DNA of 64,000 nucleotides from DATFDN01 sp035685165. GTDB taxonomy: Bacteria; Pseudomonadota; Alphaproteobacteria; Acetobacterales; Acetobacteraceae. Below the pieces are notes generated by a model. The model did no database searches. It was given only the letters and a program-made list of their open reading frames with translations, and was not told the origin of the DNA. A program made the translations under genes and the position numbers. Every line of letters starts with the position of its first letter. The first letter of the stretch is position 1. Positions 43,040-51,669 of this stretch are shown here, in pieces. The stretch is from positions 1 to 64,000 of the forward strand of contig DASRBI010000021.1 of the NCBI GenBank assembly GCA_035685165.1, written 5' to 3'.

Positions 43040-45325
43040 TCAGAGCCCGATATGGGTCTCCCGGCCTGCGTGCAGCATGATCTCGCGCCCTCCCACAACC
43101 ACCTCAACCGGCGCGCCGGACTCGAGAGTGGCGAGCACAGCGTGCGCCTCCACACGCACCCTGATCGTCTGCCCGCGCCATTGCACGCAATAGCTCATGG
43201 CGCGCCAGTCGGCGGGCAGCCTAGGGTCGATACGCAGCGTCCCGCCCTGCCAGGAAAGCCCGCCGAAGCCGAGCACCGCCGCCTGCCAGAGCCCCCCGAG
43301 CGCCGCGATCCGTATTCCCGCCGCGCTGCCCCCGGCCGGGTCGGTGAGGTCGGTCGCCGCCGTCATGCGGAAATGGTGCATTGCCCGATCCAGCCTGCCG
43401 AGGCGGGCGGCAACGAGCGCATGCATCGGCCGGCTGAGCGAGCTCTCGTGCGTGCAGACCGCTTCATAGAACTCGAAGTTCCTCTGCTGCGTTGCGCGGT
43501 CGAATGCATCCGGCAGCAGCGCGAACAGCGCCACCACGTCGGCCTGCTTCACCAGCCGCGAGCCCTGAAGCCGGCTGCGACCGATCGCCAATTCCATCGA
43601 CCCCGGACGGTCCTGGTATTGTTCGAGTGATATCTCCTCCAATCCGAGATAGCCCCCGAACTGCTCGATCATCGAGGTGTCAGGATCGAACGGAACGACG
43701 ACCGCGGCGGCGGTTTCTTCCCAGCCGCCGAGCTCCGTGTCGGTGATGCCAAGCCGTGCCGTGAGCGCGGCCCAGGTCTCGGGCCAGCACTCCCGCAACA
43801 GACGCGCCACCCGCGCCCCGCAACGGAGATTCCAGCGCGCCATGCAGTTGGTGAAGGCATTGTCGTCCACGTTCTCGTGGTACTCGTCGGGTCCGATCAC
43901 CCCGCGTATATGCGCCGCGCCCCCCGCGTCACGCTGCACGCGGCTGGCCCAAAAGCGCGCGGTCTCCAGCAGGATTTCGGCGCCAGCCTGGCGCAGGAAG
44001 TGATCGTCGCGCGTCGCCTCCCAATACTGCCAGACGGCATAGGCGATGTCGGCTGTTATATGGTGCTCGAGCTTGCCGCACAGCACCTTGATCCGCCTGC
44101 CGTGCGGATCGACTAGGTAGTCGGGCGTCACCTCGTCGCCAGTGTCGGCTGATTCCCAGGCATACATCGCACCGCGCCAGCCGAAGCGCGCCGCCTTCCG
44201 GCGCGCGCCATCAAGCGTGTGATAGCGGTACATCAGCATCGCCCGCGCCGCTTCCGGCCAGGTGATCGTGTAGAACGGCAACAAGTAAATCTCGGTGTCC
44301 CAGAATACATGGCCGAGATAGCCGTCGCCGGTCAGCGCGCGCGCGCCCACCGAAACATGCTCGTCCTCGGGATTGGCGGCGCTGTTAAGATGGTAGGCGG
44401 CGAACCGTAAATCCCGCTGCGCCTCCGCATCCCCCTCGATCGCGACGTCGCTGCACGCCCAGCGCGCTACCCATGCCTGCTCGTGGTCGGCGAGCGCGCG
44501 CCGCCAGCCCATGCCCCCGGCGCGGCGCAGCCGCTCGGCGGCGATGCCGCCAGGATCGCCCCGGTGATCGCCGCGCACAAATGAAACGAGCCGCCGAAGC
44601 TCTGCGCGTTCGCCCGCCCGCGAGGTCCAGGTCCATACGCGATCGAGCGGCTCCGGCAACTCGGGCGCGAGATCGCGGCCGCCGACCGCAAGGCGGGCAT
44701 CCAGCGCGATCGCCAGCTCCTTGCGCGAGGTGGAGGTGCGCCAAACGCCGAGCCCCGGCGTCAGCCGCACCGCTTCCAGCCCCACCCCCGCCTCCTCCAG
44801 CTCGGCTTCCAGCCGGACCTCGACACCGTCCTGCCCGACTTCGAGCGACAGGAGCTGCAATCCGAGCGCGCGATCCGCCTGCGACGCGATCCGGAGCGTG
44901 CGGACGCGCGCCGAGATCCCAGCCGCGTTGCGGTGGCGCCAGTCGATCAACAGCGCGCCGCGACGGAGATCGAGCACGCGCCGGTGCTCCAGCAGCTCGC
45001 CGCTCCGCAGCAGAAGCGGCTCGCCGTTCAGCTTGATGCGCACGCGCAGCCAGTCTGCCGCCGGCACCAGCGCTGGGACCGGCGGGTCCACCTCCGGGGT
45101 GTCGAACAGGCCGGCGACGTAGGTGCGCGGCCAAGTGGACCATTTGAGCGCGTGGCTCCAGGACACCCACATCGCACCGCGGCTGACCTCGCGCGCGCCG
45201 CGCACGCCGATGAGGCCGTTGCCGATGGCGAAGCGCGATTCGAGATCGAGCTCATGCAGGGGGTTGTAGCCCCGCGCCTGCATGAGCCAGGCGGCGTCGT
45301 CCGTTGGCTTCAGCGCATCCTGCAT
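43040..45325 (-). CDS. Glycoside hydrolase family 65 disaccharide phosphorylase
   Basis: A 761-residue GH65 enzyme that phosphorolyses an alpha-glucoside (maltose, trehalose, kojibiose or similar) to beta-glucose-1-phosphate. The N-terminal beta-sandwich begins NPLHELDLESRFAIGNGLIG. The (alpha/alpha)6 domain has GHVFWDTEIYLLP and the catalytic acid Glu481 in IGPDEYHENVDDNAFTN. The adjacent downstream beta-phosphoglucomutase gene fits this product. Which disaccharide is used cannot be read from the sequence by eye. Confidence 0.92.
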   Translation of the reverse strand: MQDALKPTDDAAWLMQARGYNPLHELDLESRFAIGNGLIGVRGAREVSRGAMWVSWSHALKWSTWPRTYVAGLFDTPEVDPPVPALVPAADWLRVRIKLNGEPLLLRSGELLEHRRVLDLRRGALLIDWRHRNAAGISARVRTLRIASQADRALGLQLLSLEVGQDGVEVRLEAELEEAGVGLEAVRLTPGLGVWRTSTSRKELAIALDARLAVGGRDLAPELPEPLDRVWTWTSRAGERAELRRLVSFVRGDHRGDPGGIAAERLRRAGGMGWRRALADHEQAWVARWACSDVAIEGDAEAQRDLRFAAYHLNSAANPEDEHVSVGARALTGDGYLGHVFWDTEIYLLPFYTITWPEAARAMLMYRYHTLDGARRKAARFGWRGAMYAWESADTGDEVTPDYLVDPHGRRIKVLCGKLEHHITADIAYAVWQYWEATRDDHFLRQAGAEILLETARFWASRVQRDAGGAAHIRGVIGPDEYHENVDDNAFTNCMARWNLRCGARVARLLRECWPETWAALTARLGITDTELGGWEETAAAVVVPFDPDTSMIEQFGGYLGLEEISLEQYQDRPGSMELAIGRSRLQGSRLVKQADVVALFALLPDAFDRATQQRNFEFYEAVCTHESSLSRPMHALVAARLGRLDRAMHHFRMTAATDLTDPAGGSAAGIRIAALGGLWQAAVLGFGGLSWQGGTLRIDPRLPADWRAMSYCVQWRGQTIRVRVEAHAVLATLESGAPVEVVVGGREIMLHAGRETHIGL

Positions 45326-45337
45326 CGGCTCTGATCC

Positions 45338-46084
45338 TCAAGCGGGGCGGGAACGCAGCGTGCCACGGCCGAGCGCATCGACATCGACGCGATCGAGGCT
45401 GGTGACGACAAGGTCGGCGCCGGCCGCTTCCAGCAGCGAACGATCCTGATGGCGCGCGATGCCGAGCCCGATCATGGCACCCGCCTTGGCGGCCTGGATG
45501 CCGGCAGGCGCGTCCTCCACCACGACGCACGCCTCGGGCGCGATCCGCAGTTCGGCGGCGGCGAGGAGGAATATCTCGGGATCGGGTTTGCCGTGCCGCA
45601 GCTCGCGCCCGCAGACATTCGCGTCGAACACGTCGATCAGTTTTCGCCCCGATTGGTCGGGAATCAGCCGCAGCATATCGTTGGCGTTCTTCGAGGAAGA
45701 GGCGACGGCGAGCCGCAAGCCGGCCGCACGGGCGGCGGTGATCATCCGCACCGCGTCGGGATAGGCGGTAAAGGCGTGCGCCCGGATCAGTTCCTCGATC
45801 ATCTTCTGCTTGCGATCGGCGTAAAGTTGGGCCTGCCGCGCGGCGTCGGCGACGCCGAGCTGCTCGAGCGCGGCGCGGGCGCCGTCGAGCCGCGGCTTCC
45901 CGGCGACATGCTCCTGATAGAACGTGGTCGTGAAGCGGGACGGGTCGGCGAAGCCGGCCAGGGCCTCACGCCAGGCGCGCTCGTGCGGCGAGTCGACGAT
46001 CACGCCGTCCACGTCGAAGATCACCGCCTGCAACCGGCCGGGATTTGCTACTGGCATCGGTGCGGCGATGTGGTGTTCCACCAT
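45338..46084 (-). CDS. pgmB: Beta-phosphoglucomutase (HAD superfamily)
   Basis: A 248-residue HAD phosphomutase converting beta-glucose-1-phosphate to glucose-6-phosphate. The nucleophile and acid are Asp24 and Asp26 (FDVDGVIVDS). VASSSKNAN gives the phosphate-binding Ser/Lys region, and VVVEDAPAGIQAAKAGAM the metal-binding acidic loop. The gene precedes the GH65 gene by 12 bp on the same strand, so both form a disaccharide-use pair. ATG 46084 is used; Met10 is an alternative. Confidence 0.9.
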   Translation of the reverse strand: MVEHHIAAPMPVANPGRLQAVIFDVDGVIVDSPHERAWREALAGFADPSRFTTTFYQEHVAGKPRLDGARAALEQLGVADAARQAQLYADRKQKMIEELIRAHAFTAYPDAVRMITAARAAGLRLAVASSSKNANDMLRLIPDQSGRKLIDVFDANVCGRELRHGKPDPEIFLLAAAELRIAPEACVVVEDAPAGIQAAKAGAMIGLGIARHQDRSLLEAAGADLVVTSLDRVDVDALGRGTLRSRPA

Positions 46085-46135
46085 TGGATCGTCAGGGTGG
46101 GTCTCGTCCGGATGGCGGCCGTGGCGGCGCAGACG

Positions 46136-46153
46136 CCCTCCCCTTGCGGAGGG
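46136..46153. terminator. Hairpin between dedA-like and pgmB genes
   Basis: CCCTCC and GGAGGG arms flank a 6-nt loop, directly after the 3' end of the DedA gene (minus strand). The core CCTCCCCTTGCGG also occurs at 10413-10425. No T-run is present. Confidence 0.4.
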
Positions 46154-46181
46154 GGCAGGATGAGAACCCGGGCACAGGCAC

Positions 46182-46871
46182 TTACGCCCGCTCTCCGCTG
46201 GTGCCGGCAGGGCGGCGATCCCGGCGGTGATGGCGGTGGCGGTGGCCGTCGATCTCGAGCGGTCCCGGCATAGCCCGCTCGGCCTCCTCGGAGAGCCGGG
46301 CCTCGTTACGGCGCAACAAGATGACGCCGCACACCACGACGAGCAGCACCGCGACCCCGATCCCGCCCCCCACGGGACCGGCCAGGTGCTTGACGCGCTT
46401 GCCGAAATACCAGGCCGCCGTGCCGTAGGCCCCGGCCCAGATGATCGCGCTCAGCACATTGTAGATCATGAACGGACGCCACGGCATCTTGTTGGCGCCG
46501 GCCAGGAAGGACGAGATCGAACGCAGGACGGCGACGAAGCGGGCGATGAAGATCACCGCGCCTCCGTAACGATCGAACAGGTAGATGCCGAGCTTCATCC
46601 GCCGCTCGGTGAGCCCGATGCGCGAGCCATGGTGCAGCAGCAGGCGAAAGCCGAACAGCCGGCCGATGCCGTAGCCGGCCATCGCGCCGATGATGGCGCC
46701 GGCGATCGCCGCCCCGATCACCCCGCCGATCGCGAGCCCCGCCTCGCCGCCCGCGAAGGCGGCGGCGGCGAGCAAGGTCGTCTCGCCGGGCAGGAAGGGA
46801 ACGCCCATCGTCTCCAGCCCGATCGCGAGCGCGATCGCGCCGTAGCCCGCATGCGCGAGTTGATGGGTCAC
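46182..46871 (-). CDS. DedA-family membrane protein
   Basis: A 229-residue inner-membrane protein of the DedA/SNARE-associated (VTT) family, now thought to include lipid flippases. Family parts: GVPFLPGETTLLAAAAFAGG, a re-entrant helix region, FIARFVAVLRSISSFLAGANKM with the conserved Arg residues, and AAWYFGKRV. The C-terminus is a His/Arg-rich tail (DGHRHRHHRRDRR) after about residue 205, of unknown purpose. Confidence 0.9.
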   Translation of the reverse strand: MTHQLAHAGYGAIALAIGLETMGVPFLPGETTLLAAAAFAGGEAGLAIGGVIGAAIAGAIIGAMAGYGIGRLFGFRLLLHHGSRIGLTERRMKLGIYLFDRYGGAVIFIARFVAVLRSISSFLAGANKMPWRPFMIYNVLSAIIWAGAYGTAAWYFGKRVKHLAGPVGGGIGVAVLLVVVCGVILLRRNEARLSEEAERAMPGPLEIDGHRHRHHRRDRRPAGTSGERA

Positions 46872-46933
46872 CTAGGCACGCATCCTTCTTCTCGTTGCTT
46901 GCCCGCCGCGGCCCGCATGGCCGGACGGAGACG

Positions 46934-48883
46934 CTAGCGGACCCGGTTGGCGACCAGGTCGTCCACCACGGCCGGATCGGCGAGCGTCGACGTATCTCCC
47001 AGACTGTCCGTTTCGTTCGCGGCAATTTTGCGGAGGATTCGCCGCATGATCTTGCCGCTGCGCGTTTTCGGCAATGCGGGCGCCCAGTGGATGGCGTCGG
47101 GCGCGGCGATCGGGCCGATCTGCTGACGTACCCAGGCGACCAGCTCCTTGCGCAGCGCCTCGCTCGGCTCCTCACCCACGATCAGGGTTACGTAGGCGTA
47201 GATGCCCTGTCCCTTCAGCTCGTGCGGGAAGCCGACCACGGCGGCCTCAGCGACCTTGGGATGCGCCACCAACGCGCTTTCCACCTCCGCGGTGCCCATC
47301 CGGTGGCCGGAGACATTGATCACGTCATCGACGCGCCCGGTAATCCAATAATACCCGTCCTCGTCGCGCCGCGCGCCGTCGCCCGTGAAATAGAGCCCCT
47401 TGAAGGTCGAGAAGTAGGTCTGCACGAAGCGCGCATGGTCGCCGAAGACGGTCCGCATCTGGCCGGGCCAGGAATCGGCGAGGCAGAGATTGCCCTCGGC
47501 GGCGCCGTGCAGCTCCTTGCCATCGCCGTCCACCAGCAGCGGGCGCACGCCCGGAAGCGGCAGCGTGGCCGAGCCGGGCTTGAGCGGCGTGGCACCCGGC
47601 AAGGGCGAGATCAGGATGCCGCCGGTTTCGGTCTGCCACCATGTGTCGACCACCGGGCAGCGGCTGTCGCCCACCACGCGGTAATACCACAGCCACGCTT
47701 CCGGGTTGATCGGTTCGCCGACGCTGCCGAGCAGGCGCAGCGAGGCGCGCGAAGCCTTCTTCACCGGCCCCTCGCCTTCGCGCATGAGCGCCCGGATCGC
47801 GGTCGGAGCGGTGTAGAAGATGTTGACCTTGTGCTTGTCCACCACCTGCCAGAAGCGCGAACTGTCCGGGTAGTTGGGCACGCCCTCGAACATCAGCGTG
47901 GTGGCCCCGTTCGCGAGCGGGCCATAGACGATGTAGGTGTGCCCGGTGACCCAGCCGACATCGGCGGTGCACCAGTAAACCTCGCCCGGGTGGTAGTCGA
48001 ACACAAGCTCGTGGGTGAAGCTCGCCCAAACGAGATAACCGCCGGTCGTGTGCAGCACGCCCTTGGGTTTTCCGGTGCTGCCCGAGGTGTAGAGGATGAA
48101 CAGCGGATCCTCCGCCCCCATCGGCTCGGGCGGGCAGTCGGGCGCGGCCTTGGCGAGCAGGACGGCATAGTCGTGGTCCCGGCCCGCCCGCATCGGCACG
48201 TCGCCGCCCGTGACCTTGACCACAATGACGTTCTTCACCGACGGGCAATGCGCGAGTGCGGCGTCGGCATTGGCCTTCAGCGGCACGCGCCGTCCGCCCC
48301 GGCGGCCCTCGTCGGCGGTGATGAGCAGGGTCGACTCGCAGTCCTGGAGGCGGTTGGCGAGGCTGTCGGGCGAGAATCCGCCGAACACGACGGAATGGAT
48401 GGCGCCGATGCGGGCGCAGGCGAGCATGGCGACCGCCGCCTCCGGCACCATCGGCAGATAAATCGTGATCCGGTCGCCCTTCTTGGCGCCGAGCGCCTTC
48501 AACGCGTTGGCCAGCCGGCAGACCTCCTCGTGCAGCGCCCGGTAGGTGATGTGGCGGCTCTGGCCGGGATCGTCGCCCTCCCAGATGATCGCGGTCTGGT
48601 CCCCCAGGGTTTCCAGGTGCTGGTCGAGGCAGGCGGCGGAGGCATTGAGCACCCCGTCCTCGAACCAGCGGATCGACACGTCGCCTTCGAAGCTGGTGTT
48701 CTTGATGCTGGTCGGGGCCTTGATCCAGGGGATGCGCTTGGCTTCGGCAGCCCAGAACGCGTCCGGGGCGCGCAGCGCGCGCTCGCACATGGCACGGTAT
48801 TTCTCGGCGGTCACATGGGCACGAGCGGCGACCTCCGGCCGCACCGGCAGCGTCGCGTGTTCGGGGCTGTGCGTGTCGGGCAT
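46934..48883 (-). CDS. acsA: Acetyl-CoA synthetase (AMP-forming)
   Basis: A 649-residue ligase turning acetate, ATP and CoA into acetyl-CoA. The adenylation motifs YTSGSTGKPKGV, WWQTETGG and YFTGDGARRDEDGYYWITGR are complete. Lys611 in PKTRSGKIMRR is the acetylation-regulated catalytic Lys. The ATG at 48883 follows AGAGGAAG by six bases; a longer frame upstream lacks homology. It supports growth on acetate and overflow recycling. Confidence 0.96.
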   Translation of the reverse strand: MPDTHSPEHATLPVRPEVAARAHVTAEKYRAMCERALRAPDAFWAAEAKRIPWIKAPTSIKNTSFEGDVSIRWFEDGVLNASAACLDQHLETLGDQTAIIWEGDDPGQSRHITYRALHEEVCRLANALKALGAKKGDRITIYLPMVPEAAVAMLACARIGAIHSVVFGGFSPDSLANRLQDCESTLLITADEGRRGGRRVPLKANADAALAHCPSVKNVIVVKVTGGDVPMRAGRDHDYAVLLAKAAPDCPPEPMGAEDPLFILYTSGSTGKPKGVLHTTGGYLVWASFTHELVFDYHPGEVYWCTADVGWVTGHTYIVYGPLANGATTLMFEGVPNYPDSSRFWQVVDKHKVNIFYTAPTAIRALMREGEGPVKKASRASLRLLGSVGEPINPEAWLWYYRVVGDSRCPVVDTWWQTETGGILISPLPGATPLKPGSATLPLPGVRPLLVDGDGKELHGAAEGNLCLADSWPGQMRTVFGDHARFVQTYFSTFKGLYFTGDGARRDEDGYYWITGRVDDVINVSGHRMGTAEVESALVAHPKVAEAAVVGFPHELKGQGIYAYVTLIVGEEPSEALRKELVAWVRQQIGPIAAPDAIHWAPALPKTRSGKIMRRILRKIAANETDSLGDTSTLADPAVVDDLVANRVR

Positions 48884-48929
48884 GGGCGTCTTCCTCTGCT
48901 CTTGGGCGCCGCTCGGGGCCGGTGCCGGC

Positions 48930-49286
48930 TTATAGCCCGGCATCCGCCGGCACATAGAGCGTGCCGTCCTTGATCTCGATCATCACGGGCTCCAGCCGCG
49001 CGCCGTAACAGGGGCCATGAAAGCACTCCCCGTCCTCGATGCGGAACCGCGCGCCGTGGGTCGCGCAGACGATATGGCTGCGGTCCGCCGAGAGAAAACG
49101 CCCCGGCGCCCAATCGAGCGGCACGCCAAGATGCGGGCAGGCGTTCACGTAGACCCGCAGCGCCGCCCCGGCGCGGACCGCGAACAGCCCGGTGAAGGCG
49201 CCCGGCGCGGGCGGAAAGCCGAGGCTCGCGCCGTCCGCGACCTCCGCCACCCGGCAGAGCGGGCGAAGCTTTGCTAGTTCCGCCAT
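48930..49286 (-). CDS. Rieske 2Fe-2S ferredoxin-like protein
   Basis: A 118-residue small Rieske protein. The cluster ligands are Cys50, His52, Cys74 and His77 (CPHLG, CATHG). It resembles ferredoxin components of Rieske oxygenases or the NirD group and lacks a membrane helix, so it is not the missing bc1 Rieske subunit. The ATG at 49286 lies 13 bases inside the 3' end of the EVE-domain gene. It might serve the ring-hydroxylating oxygenase at 14967, which lacks its own ferredoxin, but that is speculation. Confidence 0.87.
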   Translation of the reverse strand: MAELAKLRPLCRVAEVADGASLGFPPAPGAFTGLFAVRAGAALRVYVNACPHLGVPLDWAPGRFLSADRSHIVCATHGARFRIEDGECFHGPCYGARLEPVMIEIKDGTLYVPADAGL

Positions 49287-49690
49287 CCGCCGAGCTTGCA
49301 GATATGCCGCCAATGCGCCGCCGAAACGGGCATCACGGAAAGCCGGGACTGCCGGACGAGCGGCATATCGGCGAGCTTCGGATCGGCTTTGATGGCGGCG
49401 AGGCCGACCGGCTTCGGCATCTTCCCGACCGCGCGCATATCGACCGCCACCCAATCCCCGCTCTCGGCGCTCGGATCGGGATAGGCTTCGCGCACCACCT
49501 CGACGATGCCGACGATCTCCTTGCCGATGTTCGAGTGGTAGAAGAACGCCCGGTCGCCCCGGCGCATCGCCTTCAGATTGTTCTTAGCCGTGTGATTCCT
49601 GACGCCTGTCCAGGGCTCGGTGCCGTTCGCCACCTGCTGGTCCCATGAGAATGCGTCGGGCTCGGACTTCACCAGCCAGTACTTGGTCAC
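49274..49690 (-). CDS. EVE-domain protein
   Basis: A 138-residue PUA-like EVE-domain protein. Family hallmarks are KYWLVKSEPDAFSWD at the start, TGVRNHTAKNNLKAMRRGD, FFYHSN and GIVEVVREAYPDP. EVE domains resemble modified-base readers such as YTH. The start is the GTG at 49690, where the family begins. It overlaps the Rieske gene downstream and the Uma2 remnant upstream. Confidence 0.92.
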   Translation of the reverse strand: MTKYWLVKSEPDAFSWDQQVANGTEPWTGVRNHTAKNNLKAMRRGDRAFFYHSNIGKEIVGIVEVVREAYPDPSAESGDWVAVDMRAVGKMPKPVGLAAIKADPKLADMPLVRQSRLSVMPVSAAHWRHICKLGGWRN

Positions 49691-50016
49691 GCCTGGGCGG
49701 TCTCCGGCGTGACATCCAGCCCCTCGCAGATGCGCGCGAGCGGCGCCGACGGATCGCGGCTCTCCCGCGGGAACGCGCCGCAATCGACGATCAGGTCCGG
49801 GTAACGGACGTTGTCGTTCCCGGTCACGAGGCGGATGTCGAACGACAACCCCCGGCAACGGCGATCCGCCAGCGCGCCCCCGAACAGAACCGCGAGGCTG
49901 ATGCCGACAAGATTGTTACCGACGGTTGTGCCCGCCATCATCCGGGGCGCGCCGTCCACCGGCCCGTCGTTGCAGTCCTGCCGTTCGACCATCAAGCGCC
50001 GCCGCGCCTCGCTCAT
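49687..50016 (-). pseudogene. Uma2-family (DUF820) endonuclease-like protein, truncated
   Basis: The frame from ATG 50016 reads MSEARRRLMVE, then MMAGTTVGNNLVGISLAVLF, FDIRLVTGN and YPDLIVDCG, which follows the Uma2 pattern. The family's usual N-terminal ELVDGR motif is altered (GPVDGAP), and the C-terminal half with the remaining catalytic residues is missing after YPDLIVDCG. The end overlaps the EVE start codon. It is probably a decayed gene. Confidence 0.55.
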
Positions 50017-50138
50017 CGCCCTCGTCCCGTGCCGCCATGGCGCATGATAAAGTGCGGCGCGCTTACCGGGAAGCAACGCCAGGGCGGCTTCATCGGCCGC
50101 TTTCGATCGGCTACCAAGCTCCGGAGAGAACATCGCCC

Positions 50139-50909
50139 GTGACCGCCACTGCCAGCGCCGCCCCCAGCGGGCGCGGCTTTCACCGTTTCGCCAACCCCGG
50201 GCGCTTCCTGCGGATGACCGCCGGAATGTTGCCCTGGCTCAGCGCGGGCGCGCTCGTTCTGCTCGTGGTCGGCATCGGCTGGGGCCTCTTCTTCTCGCCC
50301 GCCGACTGGCAGCAGGGCGACGCGGTGCGGATCATGTATGTCCACGTGCCTGCGGCCTGGCTCGCCTCGGCGGGGTATCTGGCGCTTGCCGTGGCTTCCG
50401 CCATCTCGCTCGTCTGGCGCCATCCGCTGGCCGACTTGGCGGCGGTAGAGATCGGCCCGGTGGGCGCCGCCTTCACGGCGATCTGCCTCGCCACCGGCAG
50501 CCTCTGGGGCAAGCCGATGTGGGGCGCGTGGTGGGTGTGGGATGCGCGGCTGACCTCGGTCTTGGTGCTGTTCTTCCTCTATGTCGGCCATATCGCGCTG
50601 GTGCGCGCCTTCGACACGCCCGAGCGCGGCTACCGCGCGGGCGCCGTGCTGGCACTGATCGGCGTGGTGAACCTGCCGATCATCAAGTTCAGCGTCGATT
50701 GGTGGAACACGCTGCACCAGCCCGACAGCATCACGCTGACCGGCGCGCCGACCATGTATGTCGGGATGCTCTGGCCGCTCCTGTTCACCACGCTCGGCTA
50801 CACGCTCGGCTTCGCCGCCATCGTCATCGCGCGGCTGCGGGCGGCGGTGATGGAGCGGCGCATCCGCGCGCTTCTCGCCGCGCGCGCGATGGCGGAGACC
50901 GGCGCATGA
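50139..50909 (+). CDS. ccmC: Cytochrome c maturation haem-handling protein CcmC
   Basis: A 256-residue inner-membrane protein that presents haem to CcmE. Six helices are visible and the tryptophan-rich WWD segment reads WGAWWVWDARLTS. Flanking His residues lie in RIMYVHVPAAW and near WWNTLHQPDS. GTG 50139 (GGAGAG about ten bases upstream) is the start. It begins a ccmCDEFGHI operon; the ABC genes ccmA and ccmB are not adjacent. Confidence 0.95.
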   Translation: MTATASAAPSGRGFHRFANPGRFLRMTAGMLPWLSAGALVLLVVGIGWGLFFSPADWQQGDAVRIMYVHVPAAWLASAGYLALAVASAISLVWRHPLADLAAVEIGPVGAAFTAICLATGSLWGKPMWGAWWVWDARLTSVLVLFFLYVGHIALVRAFDTPERGYRAGAVLALIGVVNLPIIKFSVDWWNTLHQPDSITLTGAPTMYVGMLWPLLFTTLGYTLGFAAIVIARLRAAVMERRIRALLAARAMAETGA

Positions 50910-51046
50910 CGCATCTGCCGTTCATCGCTGGCTCTTACGCGATCGCCCTGCTGGTGCCGGGCTGGTTCGCCGCCGCCGCCTGGACGCGGGTGCGGCGTGC
51001 CGGGCGGCGGCTGCGCGCGATCGACCCCAGGGCGCGGCGCGCATGA
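50906..51046 (+). CDS. ccmD: Haem exporter protein CcmD
   Basis: A 46-residue single-helix protein (hydrophobic about 6-25) with a basic tail RVRRAGRRLRA. It stabilises the CcmABC-CcmE complex. Identity rests on size, the HLPFIAGSYA start and position, with ATGA overlaps to both ccmC and ccmE. Confidence 0.9.
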   Translation: MTHLPFIAGSYAIALLVPGWFAAAAWTRVRRAGRRLRAIDPRARRA

Positions 51047-51669
51047 GACGCAAGCGCCGCCGCCTCTACTTGCTGCTTGCCTGCGGCGCCGGCCTCGGCA
51101 GCGCCACCGCGCTCGCCCTGTCGGCGATGCGCGACAATCTGACGTTCTTCGTCACCCCCTCGCAGATCGCCGAGCGCGCGCCGCCGCCGGGCCACGTATT
51201 CCGCCTTGGCGGCATGGTGGAAGCGGGCAGCGTGCATCGCGAGATGCTGGACGGCCATCCCGAGGCGGTGTTCGCGGTGGGCGATGGCAAATCCACCGTG
51301 CGCGTCGATTACTCGGGCGTGCTGCCGGACTTGTTCCGCGAGGGACAGGGCGTGGTTGCGATCGGCACCATCACGCCGGCCGGCACCTTCCACGCCTCCG
51401 AGGTGCTCGCCAAGCACAGCGAGGACTACATGCCGAAGGAGGTGGTGGAGGCGCTGAAGAAGAGCGGGCGCTGGGATCCCGCCAACGGCCCGCCGCCGCC
51501 GGCCTACACCTGGGATGGGCTCGGCAAGTCGCCTGCTCCATCCTCATCCGGCCCACTATCGCGGGCCGACCGCTCCCGCGGAGCGGGAGAGGTGATCAAT
51601 GCCGCCTCTCAGGCGCAGCGGGAGAGACCGGCGCGCAATAGCGGGCCGGGCGAGGGGCGGGGCGAATGA
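51043..51669 (+). CDS. ccmE: Haem chaperone CcmE with unusual C-terminal tail
   Basis: A 208-residue periplasmic haem chaperone anchored by one helix (about 9-27). The covalent haem ligand is His125 in KHSEDYMPKEV, with Tyr129 four residues later. Normal CcmE ends near residue 160. Here a further 45 residues, rich in Ser, Arg and Gly, are encoded by a palindromic DNA element (51550-51647). The ATGA overlap with ccmF is kept, so the insertion stayed in frame. Confidence 0.95.
   Translation: MRRKRRRLYLLLACGAGLGSATALALSAMRDNLTFFVTPSQIAERAPPPGHVFRLGGMVEAGSVHREMLDGHPEAVFAVGDGKSTVRVDYSGVLPDLFREGQGVVAIGTITPAGTFHASEVLAKHSEDYMPKEVVEALKKSGRWDPANGPPPPAYTWDGLGKSPAPSSSGPLSRADRSRGAGEVINAASQAQRERPARNSGPGEGRGE
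51550..51647. repeat. Large imperfect palindrome inside the 3' end of ccmE
   Basis: Outer arms GGCCCACTATCGCG (51550-51563) and CGCAATAGCGGGCC (51634-51647) pair with two mismatches. Inside lie CTCCCGC-GGA-GCGGGAG and CTCTC...GAGAG, making a branched hairpin of about 98 nt. It resembles REP/RPE-type intergenic elements but sits within coding sequence. Confidence 0.6.

Noticed and set aside
48930..49286. Candidate for the missing bc1 Rieske subunit
   Set aside because: Only 118 residues, no signal or membrane helix, and lacks the disulfide Cys pair typical of bc1 Rieske proteins.
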